Shown one piece after another: positions 15,408 through 22,233 of a stretch of 28,005 nt of DNA. Position 1 is the first letter of the stretch; every line of letters starts with the position of its first letter. The DNA is taken from positions 1 to 28,005 of the IMG/VR virus record IMGVR_UViG_3300035698_003277; one strand, 5' to 3'. The notes beneath the pieces were generated by a model. That model was not told where the DNA came from. It saw only the letters and a program-made list of their open reading frames with translations, and did not search any database. A program made the position numbers and the translations under genes. The DNA comes from a virus.

Positions 15408-16712
15408 CTACCTCTTCTGGTTCTGGTGAGGGTTCAGCATAATATCAGGTTCTTCCTTTGCCTTAACCATGCCGTCTTCGATGATAACACTGCATTCCTC
15501 CCCTTCCCCTACACGCTCCAACCATATCTGCATATCGTTTTCATCTGCAAAGTCGGCCAGCAATTTTAACGACTTGTTATCAAGCAGCGAACCGTCCCTG
15601 ATAAGCATGACCCGCAATTCAGGATTCATAGCCGCCGCCATTGCCGCCGATACCCGCAACTGTTCGGCTCCGCTAGCCTGGTCAAGTGGCACTCCGTCAA
15701 ACATCACCGTATCATCCACAAAGCTCAGACCGGCTACCGGGAACTTCGCGCCCGCCAACTGATCAGCTTTCCATGCGTCCACGCCTTCTATCTCTATCGT
15801 CAGCCGTTTAGCCAAGCCATCCTGCTTGTCATACTCAGCCCTGGCAGCAAGATAATCTTCATGCTTGCGATACACGGCGTTCGTCTTTTTGGCATTGTTG
15901 AGTTGCTCTTGTAACGGTTCGACGTCGATCACTTCCGGTATATCATCGACAGCTTTCTGTATGTCTGCTTTCATTTCTTCGGCTGTATTCTCGTTATCCC
16001 TGATCTTGGTACGGAGAGTTTCTATTTCTTCCGTAAACTCGCAGATCCGACATTTTGTTTCGTACAATTTGCTTTCCATGGTTTCAGTCAGGCGCAGCTT
16101 ATCATCCCGCGCTTTGTTGGCTTTCATTGAGCGTTTGAGTTGGTCAACCACAACATCCGTGTCAATCGGTTCGTCAACTTCTTTATACTCGGTCAGATCG
16201 TTTACTTTGTCGCTGGCCGTCCGCAACTGACGATTGGCAATGGTGCGCTCGTCATAGGCTATCTTTCGCTTCTCGTCCGCCTTGGTAAAGTCTATCCCTA
16301 TCAATTCCCGCAATGCCTCAAACTGTTTCTTGCGGTCCAGGTTCATAAACGATACCGGGTCGAATGTCAGCTTTCCCGTCAGTTTGTCCAGTATGTTTTG
16401 CGGACTTGTGTAGCGCATGCCTTCATCGTTAGCGATTGTGATAGAACCGCCTTTCTCGGTGAATGTTCTCTTTACAATTATGTTTCCCTTTGGGTGGTTG
16501 ATAACAATTTCAACCTCTCCCTTGGTTTCTCCGTTACGTAGTGGTTTATCGCATACGGATTTGTTCCCGGCCAAGGTATACATGATGCTGTCGAGTGCCG
16601 ATGTCTTGCCTTGTCCGTTCTGGCCCCCGACGACAACCATGTTTCCCGTCGGAGTGATTTCGACAACCTTGATCCTCTTCACGTTCTCCGATTTCATGCT
16701 GATAATTTTCAT
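15408..16712 (-). CDS. RecF/SbcC/Rad50-like SMC-type ATPase
   Basis: This 434-residue ABC-type ATPase has an N-terminal Walker A (GGQNGQGKTSALD, 29-41), a central coiled coil (about 145-310) with one C-x-x-C (221-224, a zinc-hook-like position), an ABC signature SGAEQLRVSAAMA (347-359) and a Walker B-type strand VMLIRDGSLLD (368-378). In the last, the normal D-E-P/A is replaced by R-D-G. These phage proteins are short SbcC/RecF relatives acting in recombination or DNA repair. No SbcD nuclease partner is adjacent. AGGAACACGAAC precedes the ATG. Confidence 0.8.
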   Translation of the reverse strand: MKIISMKSENVKRIKVVEITPTGNMVVVGGQNGQGKTSALDSIMYTLAGNKSVCDKPLRNGETKGEVEIVINHPKGNIIVKRTFTEKGGSITIANDEGMRYTSPQNILDKLTGKLTFDPVSFMNLDRKKQFEALRELIGIDFTKADEKRKIAYDERTIANRQLRTASDKVNDLTEYKEVDEPIDTDVVVDQLKRSMKANKARDDKLRLTETMESKLYETKCRICEFTEEIETLRTKIRDNENTAEEMKADIQKAVDDIPEVIDVEPLQEQLNNAKKTNAVYRKHEDYLAARAEYDKQDGLAKRLTIEIEGVDAWKADQLAGAKFPVAGLSFVDDTVMFDGVPLDQASGAEQLRVSAAMAAAMNPELRVMLIRDGSLLDNKSLKLLADFADENDMQIWLERVGEGEECSVIIEDGMVKAKEEPDIMLNPHQNQKR

Positions 16713-16737
16713 GTTCGTGTTCCTGTAGTTCAGTGGT

Positions 16738-17184
16738 TTAATGTTTAAGATTTAGGGCTTCCGCCACATTTGTTCCTTGGACCCTCGCAACCGGCACTGT
16801 GTCACTTTCCAAGCTCTTCTTTATCCTCTCAATGTATTCGGCCCTGTTCGATGCGCTACCGCCGTGGTACCAGCCGGCCGCCTCGATCCAGTTCGTACAC
16901 TCGTGCCGTTCATACATCAATCTGAGATACTCCCAAGCGCAATACTCGTTTATCCAGTCGACTTTTAGATCAATGTTTTCCGATATGTCGATTGTTTTAG
17001 ACAGCTCTCTGATCGCTATTCTTGTCACTCCGTGCCGTCCTATCGACACGCCGTCAGGATGTGTGCCTATCGCCTTATCGGACGATTCTACACAAGCAAT
17101 AGCTTTCAGCACCTGAGTACAAGTGTAATCGGGTATCGTGATGCTATTTGCCATGACTGTCAGCAATATGATTATCTTTAGCAT
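16738..17184 (-). CDS. Secreted lysozyme/transglycosylase-like protein
   Basis: The 148-residue protein begins with a hydrophobic export or signal-anchor segment (MLKIIILLTVMANSITI). It then shows a lysozyme-fold pattern: helix with catalytic-type Glu33 (LKAIACVESSDKAIG), the S-x-G-x-x-G segment (VSIGRHGVTRIAI, 46-58) and the late Y-H-G-G motif (AAGWYHGGSASNRAEYIERI, 102-121) typical of SLT transglycosylases. It probably degrades host peptidoglycan at lysis or entry. Unusually it sits among recombination genes and not beside the tail or a holin. The start region is the second copy of the 30-bp repeat. Confidence 0.7.
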   Translation of the reverse strand: MLKIIILLTVMANSITIPDYTCTQVLKAIACVESSDKAIGTHPDGVSIGRHGVTRIAIRELSKTIDISENIDLKVDWINEYCAWEYLRLMYERHECTNWIEAAGWYHGGSASNRAEYIERIKKSLESDTVPVARVQGTNVAEALNLKH

Positions 17185-17196
17185 TGTTTTACTCCT
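17167..17196. repeat. 30-bp repeat of a translation initiation region, copy 2
   Basis: This copy includes the ribosome site, ATG and first six codons of the lysozyme-like gene. It matches 15158-15187 with one mismatch (G for T at 17186). Confidence 0.8.
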
Positions 17197-17363
17197 TCGG
17201 TTAGTCGCTTTAACTCTCGCTCTATCGGCGCTAGTATGTCAGGGTCAGAGCTGAATCGCTTTTGAGTATCCCGCATTATTTCCAGTAGTTTCAGGTCTTG
17301 TGGAAGTTGGATTGGTAACCCGCCTGTCCGTATATAGTCGCTTGTTTCAGTGATGCTTTTCAT
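17178..17363 (-). CDS. Small hypothetical protein
   Basis: The 61-residue charged, helical protein starts with GAGGATAACTAA before the ATG. Its last codons contain the ribosome site for the lysozyme-like gene, and its stop overlaps that gene's ATG by 7 bases. The upstream RusA-like gene stops just before the ATG in frame 0 or overlaps it (ATGA) in the +1 frame. No family is recognised. Confidence 0.65.
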   Translation of the reverse strand: MKSITETSDYIRTGGLPIQLPQDLKLLEIMRDTQKRFSSDPDILAPIERELKRLTEGVKQC

Positions 17364-17708
17364 TTAGTTATCCTCTCTATCGTTACAATGGTTTTTTCGT
17401 TTGGCAAGCTCCTGACTGTATGAAGTCCGTGCGACTTCCGAGGGCGAATCATCTGGTAGTACTCCTGCAGCAACGATTCCGTCAATGATCCACTTAGCGC
17501 ATACCCCGTCCGAGTCGGTGAACTTTTGCCGTACTGAATGGATATGTATACTAACCGGTGCGTTAATTTTTTTAGCTTCATACGGTCTCGCAACGTCATC
17601 GACAACACCCTGTTCCAAGTTGGCAGGGCGAACGGTAGTTCTATTACCAATCTGTTCCAAGACTTGTTTCCTATATCGTTCCGGCAAGTCTTCAATCTTA
17701 ATCCTCAT
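17364..17708 (-). CDS. RusA-like Holliday junction resolvase, probable +1 frameshift near 3' end
   Basis: The 114-residue frame has a RusA core: H55-x-H57...K62-F-T-D65-S-D67-G-V-C-A-K72-W-I-I-D76-G-I-V-A-A-G-V-L-P-D86-D87. The Asp/Lys spacing matches E. coli RusA (D70, D72, K76, D80, D90, D91) with one extra residue after the second Asp. The start at 17708 overlaps the stop of a 43-residue gene. After CAG GAG CTT (Leu101) a 14-residue +1-frame tail (PNEKTIVTIERITK, stop 17360-17362) fits the expected C-terminal strand better than frame 0, and a second divergent copy (18505-18610) supports the switch. The product would be 115 residues. The enzyme resolves branched DNA in replication and recombination. 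Confidence 0.7.
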   Translation of the reverse strand: MRIKIEDLPERYRKQVLEQIGNRTTVRPANLEQGVVDDVARPYEAKKINAPVSIHIHSVRQKFTDSDGVCAKWIIDGIVAAGVLPDDSPSEVARTSYSQELAKRKNHCNDREDN

Positions 17709-17829
17709 AGTTCCACGCCAACTCATCATAATAATATCCTTCGAGCGCAACACCCAACTCCGCCAGGGCAGCCTTGTATTCATCACTACCATACGTCAGC
17801 CCTTTAAGCTTCGGTGTAGCTATGTCCAT
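17698..17829 (-). CDS. Small acidic protein upstream of RusA-like gene
   Basis: This 43-residue ORF starts with a strong AGGGAG ribosome site 7 bases before ATG 17827-17829. The protein is MDIATPKLKG followed by an acidic, aromatic tail (LEGYYYDELAWNYED). Its stop overlaps the RusA-like start, which explains how that gene with a weak ribosome site could be translated. No family is recognised. Confidence 0.6.
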   Translation of the reverse strand: MDIATPKLKGLTYGSDEYKAALAELGVALEGYYYDELAWNYED

Positions 17830-17924
17830 AATAATCTCCCTTCAATGAAATGTTAAAAAATATTATCGCGCAGAGAAGAACCTAAAAAACAATTATGTAT
17901 TTAATCATCAGATTACCTTCATTT

Positions 17925-17953
17925 TCTCCGTGCCTCTGTGCCTCTGTGAGAGA
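17925..17953. repeat. REP-like CACAGAGGCACAGAG motif
   Basis: On the plus strand TGCCTCTG occurs twice in tandem (17931-17946) between TCTCCG and TGAGAGA. On the minus strand this reads CACAGAGGCACAGAGGCACGG. To my knowledge, similar CACAGAG-GCACAGAG runs recur in intergenic DNA of many bacterial genomes. Here it lies 3' of the 174-residue gene in a 130-base AT-rich gap (17830-17959), which I otherwise cannot interpret. It may mark a host-derived insertion. Confidence 0.5.
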
Positions 17954-17959
17954 CACTTT

Positions 17960-18484
17960 TTATTTATTATTCACAAATAATTCCGGATGTAACCTTTCCG
18001 CTTTTTCCCTTGCCGCCCTCAACCTTCTAAAAAAAGCATCCTTATAACTCTCTCCATCCCTCTGCTTTTCTGTATTCTGAATAGTTTCTGTCGTCAGCTT
18101 TCCCAAGAACCTAGCCCTATTCAATTCACGCTTTATATCCAGCAACCTTTCGTAACCATCTTTTATTATTCCTAATAACCTTTCAGGATCGGCCGGATAA
18201 GAACATGTCTGCCAGTATTCATAATATTCTTTTCCATGATGATCATCCCGCATCAACTTCCGCGCCTTAATCCATTCATGCGCTCTCTCTATACGATGTT
18301 TTATTTGCAATTCAATATGTAATCTATCTCCCTCTCTAATATCTTCCTCAGCAGTCTGCTTAGGCCAGTATTCTGGAAACAACGCCCATTTATCCCGCTG
18401 CCTTTGCAACCTTTTCTCAGCAATCTTCAGGCGCCGGGGAGTTACTCCTGATGAATATAAAATTGGTGTTGCTCTAAATCTCAT
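17960..18484 (-). CDS. Hypothetical basic helical protein, possible insertion
   Basis: The 174-residue protein (ATG 18482-18484; a TTG start 21 bases upstream is less likely) is very rich in Arg, Lys and Glu and almost wholly helical (RRLKIAEKRLQRQRDKW..., GYERLLDIKRELNRARFLG..., AFFRRLRAAREKAERLHPEL). Its coding DNA and the following gap look more AT-rich, with different codon use from neighbouring genes. It lies between the partial and the complete RusA-like copies, with a REP-like motif behind it, suggesting recent acquisition. No family is recognised. Confidence 0.6.
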   Translation of the reverse strand: MRFRATPILYSSGVTPRRLKIAEKRLQRQRDKWALFPEYWPKQTAEEDIREGDRLHIELQIKHRIERAHEWIKARKLMRDDHHGKEYYEYWQTCSYPADPERLLGIIKDGYERLLDIKRELNRARFLGKLTTETIQNTEKQRDGESYKDAFFRRLRAAREKAERLHPELFVNNK

Positions 18485-18488
18485 TATT

Positions 18489-18611
18489 TTAACCCATAGG
18501 TTCAATCGTCACCACTGTCCTCTCCGCCGGCAAGCTCCTGGCTGTAACTCGTCCGTCCGACTTCCGAGGGCGAATCATCCGGTAATACTCCAGCAGCAAC
18601 AATTCCGTCAT
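18489..18611 (-). pseudogene. Partial second copy of the RusA-like gene 3' end
   Basis: Positions 18505-18610 align with 17379-17484 without gaps at about 80 percent identity. Frame 0 keeps DGIVAAGVLPDDSPSEVGRTSYSQEL but meets a TGA five codons upstream, so this is a C-terminal fragment. In the other frame a 40-residue ORF (ATG 18609-18611, GAGG upstream, stop 18489-18491) could be translated, but its upstream part is poorly conserved between copies. It is best seen as a remnant of a second resolvase gene left by recombination. Confidence 0.65.
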
Positions 18612-18621
18612 ATAGTTTTCC

Positions 18622-18771
18622 TCACGGCTGCATATCAACTTCGTTATCATAATGTGATGCCTGGTATTCAACCGGCTCCTCCAGCTTTTGTGCGAAGTAC
18701 ATGAAAAGTACTCCTAGGCCAGCAAATATCAGCCCGATAAACTCACATAAAAACTTGAGTGCTATTTTCAT
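18622..18771 (-). CDS. Small single-pass membrane protein
   Basis: The 49-residue protein starts at ATG 18769-18771, which overlaps the upstream stop (ATGA). A longer open frame exists, but it only runs antiparallel in frame to the winged-helix gene and is rejected. The segment IALKFLCEFIGLIFAGLGVLFMYF (about residues 3-26) is a clear transmembrane helix, followed by an acidic tail. Function unknown. Confidence 0.6.
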   Translation of the reverse strand: MKIALKFLCEFIGLIFAGLGVLFMYFAQKLEEPVEYQASHYDNEVDMQP

Positions 18772-19052
18772 AATGTCACCATGCATTTGAACATTGGGAG
18801 CATCTCGCATACCCTGACCTTTCGCCTCGCCTCGTACCTGTACCCAGTCTCCATTATCATGCCGGCACCGATTAGCTCTGTTATCCGCGGACGTACAGAG
18901 TTCATATCTTGGTAGCCTAACGCCTGACAAACTTCCCTATCGCTGAGGCTGTTGTTTGACGCTTTGAATACGTCGAGTATCTTTTGGTTGCGAGTACGAG
19001 TGTCCAGCTCGTGATAACATTCGATTGAATTGTCATGTACATTCTTTTTCAT
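18768..19052 (-). CDS. Winged-helix DNA-binding protein
   Basis: The 94-residue protein has a winged-helix pattern: helix 1 NQKILDVFKASNN, L-S-D-R-E-V-C-Q-A-L-G (helix 2), DMNSVRPRITELIGAGMIMETG (recognition helix and turn), then a basic wing YEARRKVRVCEM. The V-R-P-R-I-x-E-L signature recurs in small phage regulators found in replication modules. GGAGAGCAAAA lies before the ATG, one of five similar initiation sequences in this window. Likely a transcriptional regulator or replication accessory. Confidence 0.75.
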   Translation of the reverse strand: MKKNVHDNSIECYHELDTRTRNQKILDVFKASNNSLSDREVCQALGYQDMNSVRPRITELIGAGMIMETGYRYEARRKVRVCEMLPMFKCMVTL

Positions 19053-19064
19053 TTTTGCTCTCCT

Positions 19065-19385
19065 TTATCGTGTCATGGATACACGAAACATGGTTGATAT
19101 CTTTTCCTTAACCTGCTTTCTGACTTGCTTTTGTAATCGGCTTGGTCTGTCGGGGAATATCTGGAAATATATATTCCACATAAACTCACGTTCTGATTTT
19201 GTTAAACATCTTACCGCGTTGGCAAACGCACATTTTCTACTGTTCTGCCTGTTGAACTGGCCTTCGGGAACAATGTAGCACCCTGTTAATTCCGCGGCCG
19301 ACATGACCTCGCAAATCGTTACCATTCCCACTACAATCATTCCTTTGGTTTGCTTCACGTGTCTGAATCTGATTACTTCGTTCAT
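19065..19385 (-). CDS. Hypothetical basic protein
   Basis: The 106-residue protein has N-terminal strands (RFRHVKQTKGMIVVGMVTICEV) and a basic helical C-terminus (LTKSEREFMWNIYFQIF...RLQKQVRKQVKEKI). GAGGCAACC precedes the ATG, which overlaps the helicase stop by 4 bases. Its place between a helicase and a winged-helix gene suggests a replication or recombination role. No family is recognised. Confidence 0.6.
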   Translation of the reverse strand: MNEVIRFRHVKQTKGMIVVGMVTICEVMSAAELTGCYIVPEGQFNRQNSRKCAFANAVRCLTKSEREFMWNIYFQIFPDRPSRLQKQVRKQVKEKISTMFRVSMTR

Positions 19386-20854
19386 GGTTGCCTCTGGTTG
19401 TAATAATAATATGTTTTTCTATCTTTTTTCTCGCAATCTATAAATCTCTTCCCCTCGCTGTTGTCACCCATCAAAATGTTTACAGCCGTGTGAATCGCCT
19501 CGCGTGTCATGCTTAACTTTTGCTGAAGCTCAACTATTTCTACTCCCCTGCCTTCTGCTTCTCTTATTACCCGCATAACCGGAGTCGCTATAATGTAGCT
19601 TGCCTGATCTCTGTCCGCAACGGTAAACGATAATCTATCCGCAAACTTCTGGTTCCAGATTATTTGAAACGTGGATATGTCCTGATTCCTAACTTTACCA
19701 GGTATCACCGTCGTAATTTTTCCTTCGCTAGTTCCGTCTGTCTTAAAACTCAGGTGAACATCGCAAGCACCCTCAATATCACCCGAACCTCTTAGCCGTG
19801 ACGATACCGAGTTATCACCGTGCTGGCTTGACTTGCGCAAGTGGTGAACAACTACCTTTGTTCCAGTCCAGCCATTTACGACTGAGAAGTAAGCGGCTAT
19901 ATCCGTACTGCTGTTCTCATCCCCACCCAATGTTCTCCGTAACGAATCGACTATTATCAAATCGTTTTCTGTCATATCAAGACTTCGTATCGCCTTAGCT
20001 AATTGAGCTTGGCACGTATCATCAAGCAGATCTATGCTCGAACGGCCGATTGCGGAAGGAGTAATGAAGTATAGTTGCATATCGTCATCAGCTCCCATTA
20101 ATTCAAGTCTGCGCGATATAACCCGATTTGTGTTTTCTGTTTCAATGATAAGTGCTTTTCCGCCATAGCATTCATACTGCCCAAGCCACTTAGTTCGTCT
20201 TCCAAGTTCAGGTAGTGTTGCATATCTAAGTCCCAAATCAAGCATAAGCATCGACTTGCCACACCCAGGCTCACCGCTGGCAACCATCGTTCCTCCAGCT
20301 GGTATCAGTCTATCAACCGCGTACAGCTCGTCTTCTGAGTGCCGTTTCATGTCAGATATCCTCATTACGTTTTGCTGCTTGATGACTAACGGCTGATCAT
20401 TCTGTATCTGTTCCTTGACCTGAGTTATGGTCATCGTTCCCGCATCGACTGCTTTCAGTAACGCAGTCGCTTTCTTCCGGTCGTGTCTCTCGCTTGCTAT
20501 ATCGCATAATCTCTCCATCCACCCGTCAATCATCTTATCAGTAACCGCATATTCCCATATGTCAGACACCCACGCCAGATACTCAGGCTTGTGGTTACAG
20601 TCGTAAAGCTTAGATACCAATTCCTTCTGGCTCACTTTATTTACAGACAAAGTTATACAGTCATCCACAAAAGCATCGACATACGAATACTTTGTCAAAC
20701 TCTTATCCATCAGTTTATATTGCTCAACAGTTTCAATCGCCTTGCCGTAGTTACCGCTCTCTATGGCAAACCATATCGACCCGCAAATGTTAGATACGAT
20801 ATAAGCCTCGTAATCTACAGCAATATTTTCCAACTTATCAATTTCGATTGCCAT
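19382..20854 (-). CDS. Replicative helicase-type AAA_25 ATPase
   Basis: This 490-residue protein has a RepA/RecA-like core: Walker A GEPGCGKS (194-201), the IIETEN strand (236-241), Walker B LIIVDS (299-304) and a V-V-H-H-L-R-K segment (335-341) followed by SRLRGSGDIEGACDV, typical of AAA_25 hexameric helicases. The N-terminal 150 residues are helical with a DnaB-N-like arrangement (YEAYIVSNI...). The C-terminal ~70 residues contain a winged-helix segment (EIVELQQKLSMTREAIHTAVNIL). It probably unwinds phage DNA with the adjacent initiator. The ATG lies inside the end of the initiator gene (40-base overlap). Confidence 0.85.
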   Translation of the reverse strand: MAIEIDKLENIAVDYEAYIVSNICGSIWFAIESGNYGKAIETVEQYKLMDKSLTKYSYVDAFVDDCITLSVNKVSQKELVSKLYDCNHKPEYLAWVSDIWEYAVTDKMIDGWMERLCDIASERHDRKKATALLKAVDAGTMTITQVKEQIQNDQPLVIKQQNVMRISDMKRHSEDELYAVDRLIPAGGTMVASGEPGCGKSMLMLDLGLRYATLPELGRRTKWLGQYECYGGKALIIETENTNRVISRRLELMGADDDMQLYFITPSAIGRSSIDLLDDTCQAQLAKAIRSLDMTENDLIIVDSLRRTLGGDENSSTDIAAYFSVVNGWTGTKVVVHHLRKSSQHGDNSVSSRLRGSGDIEGACDVHLSFKTDGTSEGKITTVIPGKVRNQDISTFQIIWNQKFADRLSFTVADRDQASYIIATPVMRVIREAEGRGVEIVELQQKLSMTREAIHTAVNILMGDNSEGKRFIDCEKKDRKTYYYYNQRQP

Positions 20855-21798
20855 GACGTTTTCCCAAGCCCGTTAATTTTATAATGGTCAATAAACTTTT
20901 TTATCTGTACCTGAGTTTGTTCATAATTAAGATTCCCAAATTGCGGTAACATATTCTCGCTTGAAAACTCAATCGCTTCTTGTAACTCAGGCAATAAGCC
21001 AGTAGTTTTTGATATTGATCCACCCGACTGCTGAGTTTTATTAAACCAGTTTGATAAAAATTTAGATATACTTTTTTTTGGATGTTTTATAGGATTGTTT
21101 ATGAGCCATTCCGAGGCTCTTAATATTTCGCCTTGAATATCGACTGCAGGATAAGCTTTTACCCATCGCTCAATGTCTTCTTTCTGAATACCAGATATGC
21201 TTAATTCTTTTTCATTAAATGTAATACGTTTTGTCGGAGGAAGCAGCCGGTTAGGTTCGTGTCCGGTTTGGACACGTGCCAAACAAACATCATTAGATAC
21301 GCTAGTAGATAATGATGTATTATATACTCTACTCTTCTCTACTCTACTCTGTGTACTACTGCGTGAATTTACTGAGTTAATGTTAGCAATAACCGAGTTA
21401 TTGTATACAGAAACATCAATCAAGCTGTATTCCTGTAAAATTACTACTTTTTCACGCCTGGAAGCAGCATTGATATATCGCTCTTGAATTTCTATGGAAG
21501 TAAGTATTCCGTGCTCTGTTAATATTCTATTATCAAAGAATTTTCTGCGCGCCATAGTGCCAATAATATTTCCGATTATTTCGGGGTCTTCACCATACGA
21601 TTTTGCCAGCAACAATTTAACATCATCATCGTATTCCATATAGTACCCTTTATCGGCATATATTTTGCATAGCAGCGCAACCATAATTCCGAAACCTTTT
21701 ACCCCGTATTCTGCCTCGATTAGTGATACCTTATTATTGTTTCTAATATCAACATCAATGTTGAAATAATCAAGGCCTATTTTTTTCGGTCTAGACAT
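20815..21798 (-). CDS. Replication initiator-like protein (DUF4373/DnaD-type)
   Basis: The 327-residue protein starts at ATG 21796-21798 (AGGTGG upstream). A start 13 codons earlier would cross the terminator of the preceding RNA and is rejected. Residues 1-100 match DUF4373: GLDYFNIDVDIRNNNKV...EYGVKGFGIMVALLCKIY...GYYMEYDDDVKLLLAK. This N-terminal winged-helix domain is common in phage replication proteins. A variable Ser/Asn-rich middle (about 140-190) is followed by a helical C-terminus. It probably binds the origin and loads the helicase encoded next. Confidence 0.8.
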   Translation of the reverse strand: MSRPKKIGLDYFNIDVDIRNNNKVSLIEAEYGVKGFGIMVALLCKIYADKGYYMEYDDDVKLLLAKSYGEDPEIIGNIIGTMARRKFFDNRILTEHGILTSIEIQERYINAASRREKVVILQEYSLIDVSVYNNSVIANINSVNSRSSTQSRVEKSRVYNTSLSTSVSNDVCLARVQTGHEPNRLLPPTKRITFNEKELSISGIQKEDIERWVKAYPAVDIQGEILRASEWLINNPIKHPKKSISKFLSNWFNKTQQSGGSISKTTGLLPELQEAIEFSSENMLPQFGNLNYEQTQVQIKKFIDHYKINGLGKTSWQSKLISWKILL

Positions 21799-21818
21799 TA
21801 TGCCACCTACTTTGCTGT

Positions 21819-21925
21819 AAAAAAAGCAACCCGGCAAGGATTGAGAAAGCTGAATACAGCAGTGCCCTCGCGGGCTTCCTTACCGGGTGAAGTTTCTTCA
21901 TAAAGTTTGTATTCAACTTTCTCAT
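21819..21925 (-). ncRNA. Candidate structured RNA / attenuator upstream of replication initiator
   Basis: The transcript from the promoter at 21932-21960 would be about 107 nt. In order on the minus strand: P1 left arm GAGAAAGTTGAATAC (21909-21923), small hairpin TGAAG-AAA-CTTCA (about 21888-21900), P2 left arm ACCCGGTAAGG (21878-21888), hairpin GCCC-GCGA-GGGC (21864-21875) with a GNRA loop, P1 right arm GTATTCAGCTTTCTC (21843-21857), P2 right arm CCTTGCCGGGT (21829-21839) and a seven-U tract. P1 and P2 arms interleave, so they form a pseudoknot or alternative antiterminator and terminator states. A 44-residue leaderless ORF (ATG 21923-21925, stop 21791-21793) also spans it. Confidence 0.6.
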
Positions 21926-21927
21926 AC

Positions 21928-22233
21928 TCATAGTATATTCTTATTTTCGCTATTTGTCAAGCCCTTTATTTCGATCCGCGCCTTCTGCTTTTCGATCCAC
22001 CGGGTCCACCTTACATCACCGCCACACCGTTCGGTAAGCTGTTCGGTAATGCCGTACTCCTCATAGAACATCAGACCGCTGCAATTCGGGCTGAAATGGA
22101 CGCCGAAATGGCATTTAAAGCACAGTGGTATCCTGTACCTCGCATCTCCGTACTCATGCTTGTGCAGGTTGTTACGCCGAATGTAATAGTGCAGGACGCA
22201 TAGACCATCTTTTTTACAGGCGAAGCAGGTCAT
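21928..22233 (-). CDS. HNH-like zinc nuclease/recombination protein
   Basis: The 101-residue protein begins at ATG 22231-22233 with GGAGG at ideal spacing and an ATGA overlap with the upstream gene. It has C3-x-x-C6, H15-Y-Y-I-R-R, then RYRIPLCFKCHFGVH (C38-x-x-C41-H42...H46), a treble-clef HNH-like arrangement as in phage recombination endonucleases that process replication junctions. The C-terminal part is helical and basic. Exact family uncertain. Confidence 0.65.
   Translation of the reverse strand: MTCFACKKDGLCVLHYYIRRNNLHKHEYGDARYRIPLCFKCHFGVHFSPNCSGLMFYEEYGITEQLTERCGGDVRWTRWIEKQKARIEIKGLTNSENKNIL
21932..21960 (-). promoter_or_regulatory. Strong promoter before structured RNA and replication genes
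   Basis: Minus-strand TTGACA (21955-21960), a 17-base spacer and TATACT (21932-21937) form a near-consensus sigma70 promoter. It lies within the last codons of the HNH-like gene. Predicted start near 21925, where the P1 left arm begins. Confidence 0.75.

Noticed and set aside
7000-17000. Many plus-strand open frames of 60-150 codons
   Set aside because: They lie antisense to recognised minus-strand genes, lack ribosome sites and have shadow-like composition rich in Ser, Cys and Leu.
17360-17695. 111-residue minus-strand frame overlapping the RusA-like gene
   Set aside because: Its upstream part varies freely between the two copies while frame 0 differences are silent. Only its last 14 codons look real, as the +1 tail of the resolvase.
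18622-18930. 102-residue minus-strand frame
   Set aside because: The first half overlaps the convincing winged-helix gene in another frame. Only the last 49 codons, starting at the ATGA overlap, are credible.
21340-21360. CTACT-rich microsatellite near 21318-21360 in the initiator gene
   Set aside because: It encodes the low-complexity Ser/Arg linker of the protein and shows no symmetry or spacing suggesting binding sites.
20815-21837. Longer start of the replication initiator at 21837
   Set aside because: The 13 extra codons translate the terminator stem and U-run. ATG 21796-21798 has a proper AGGTGG.
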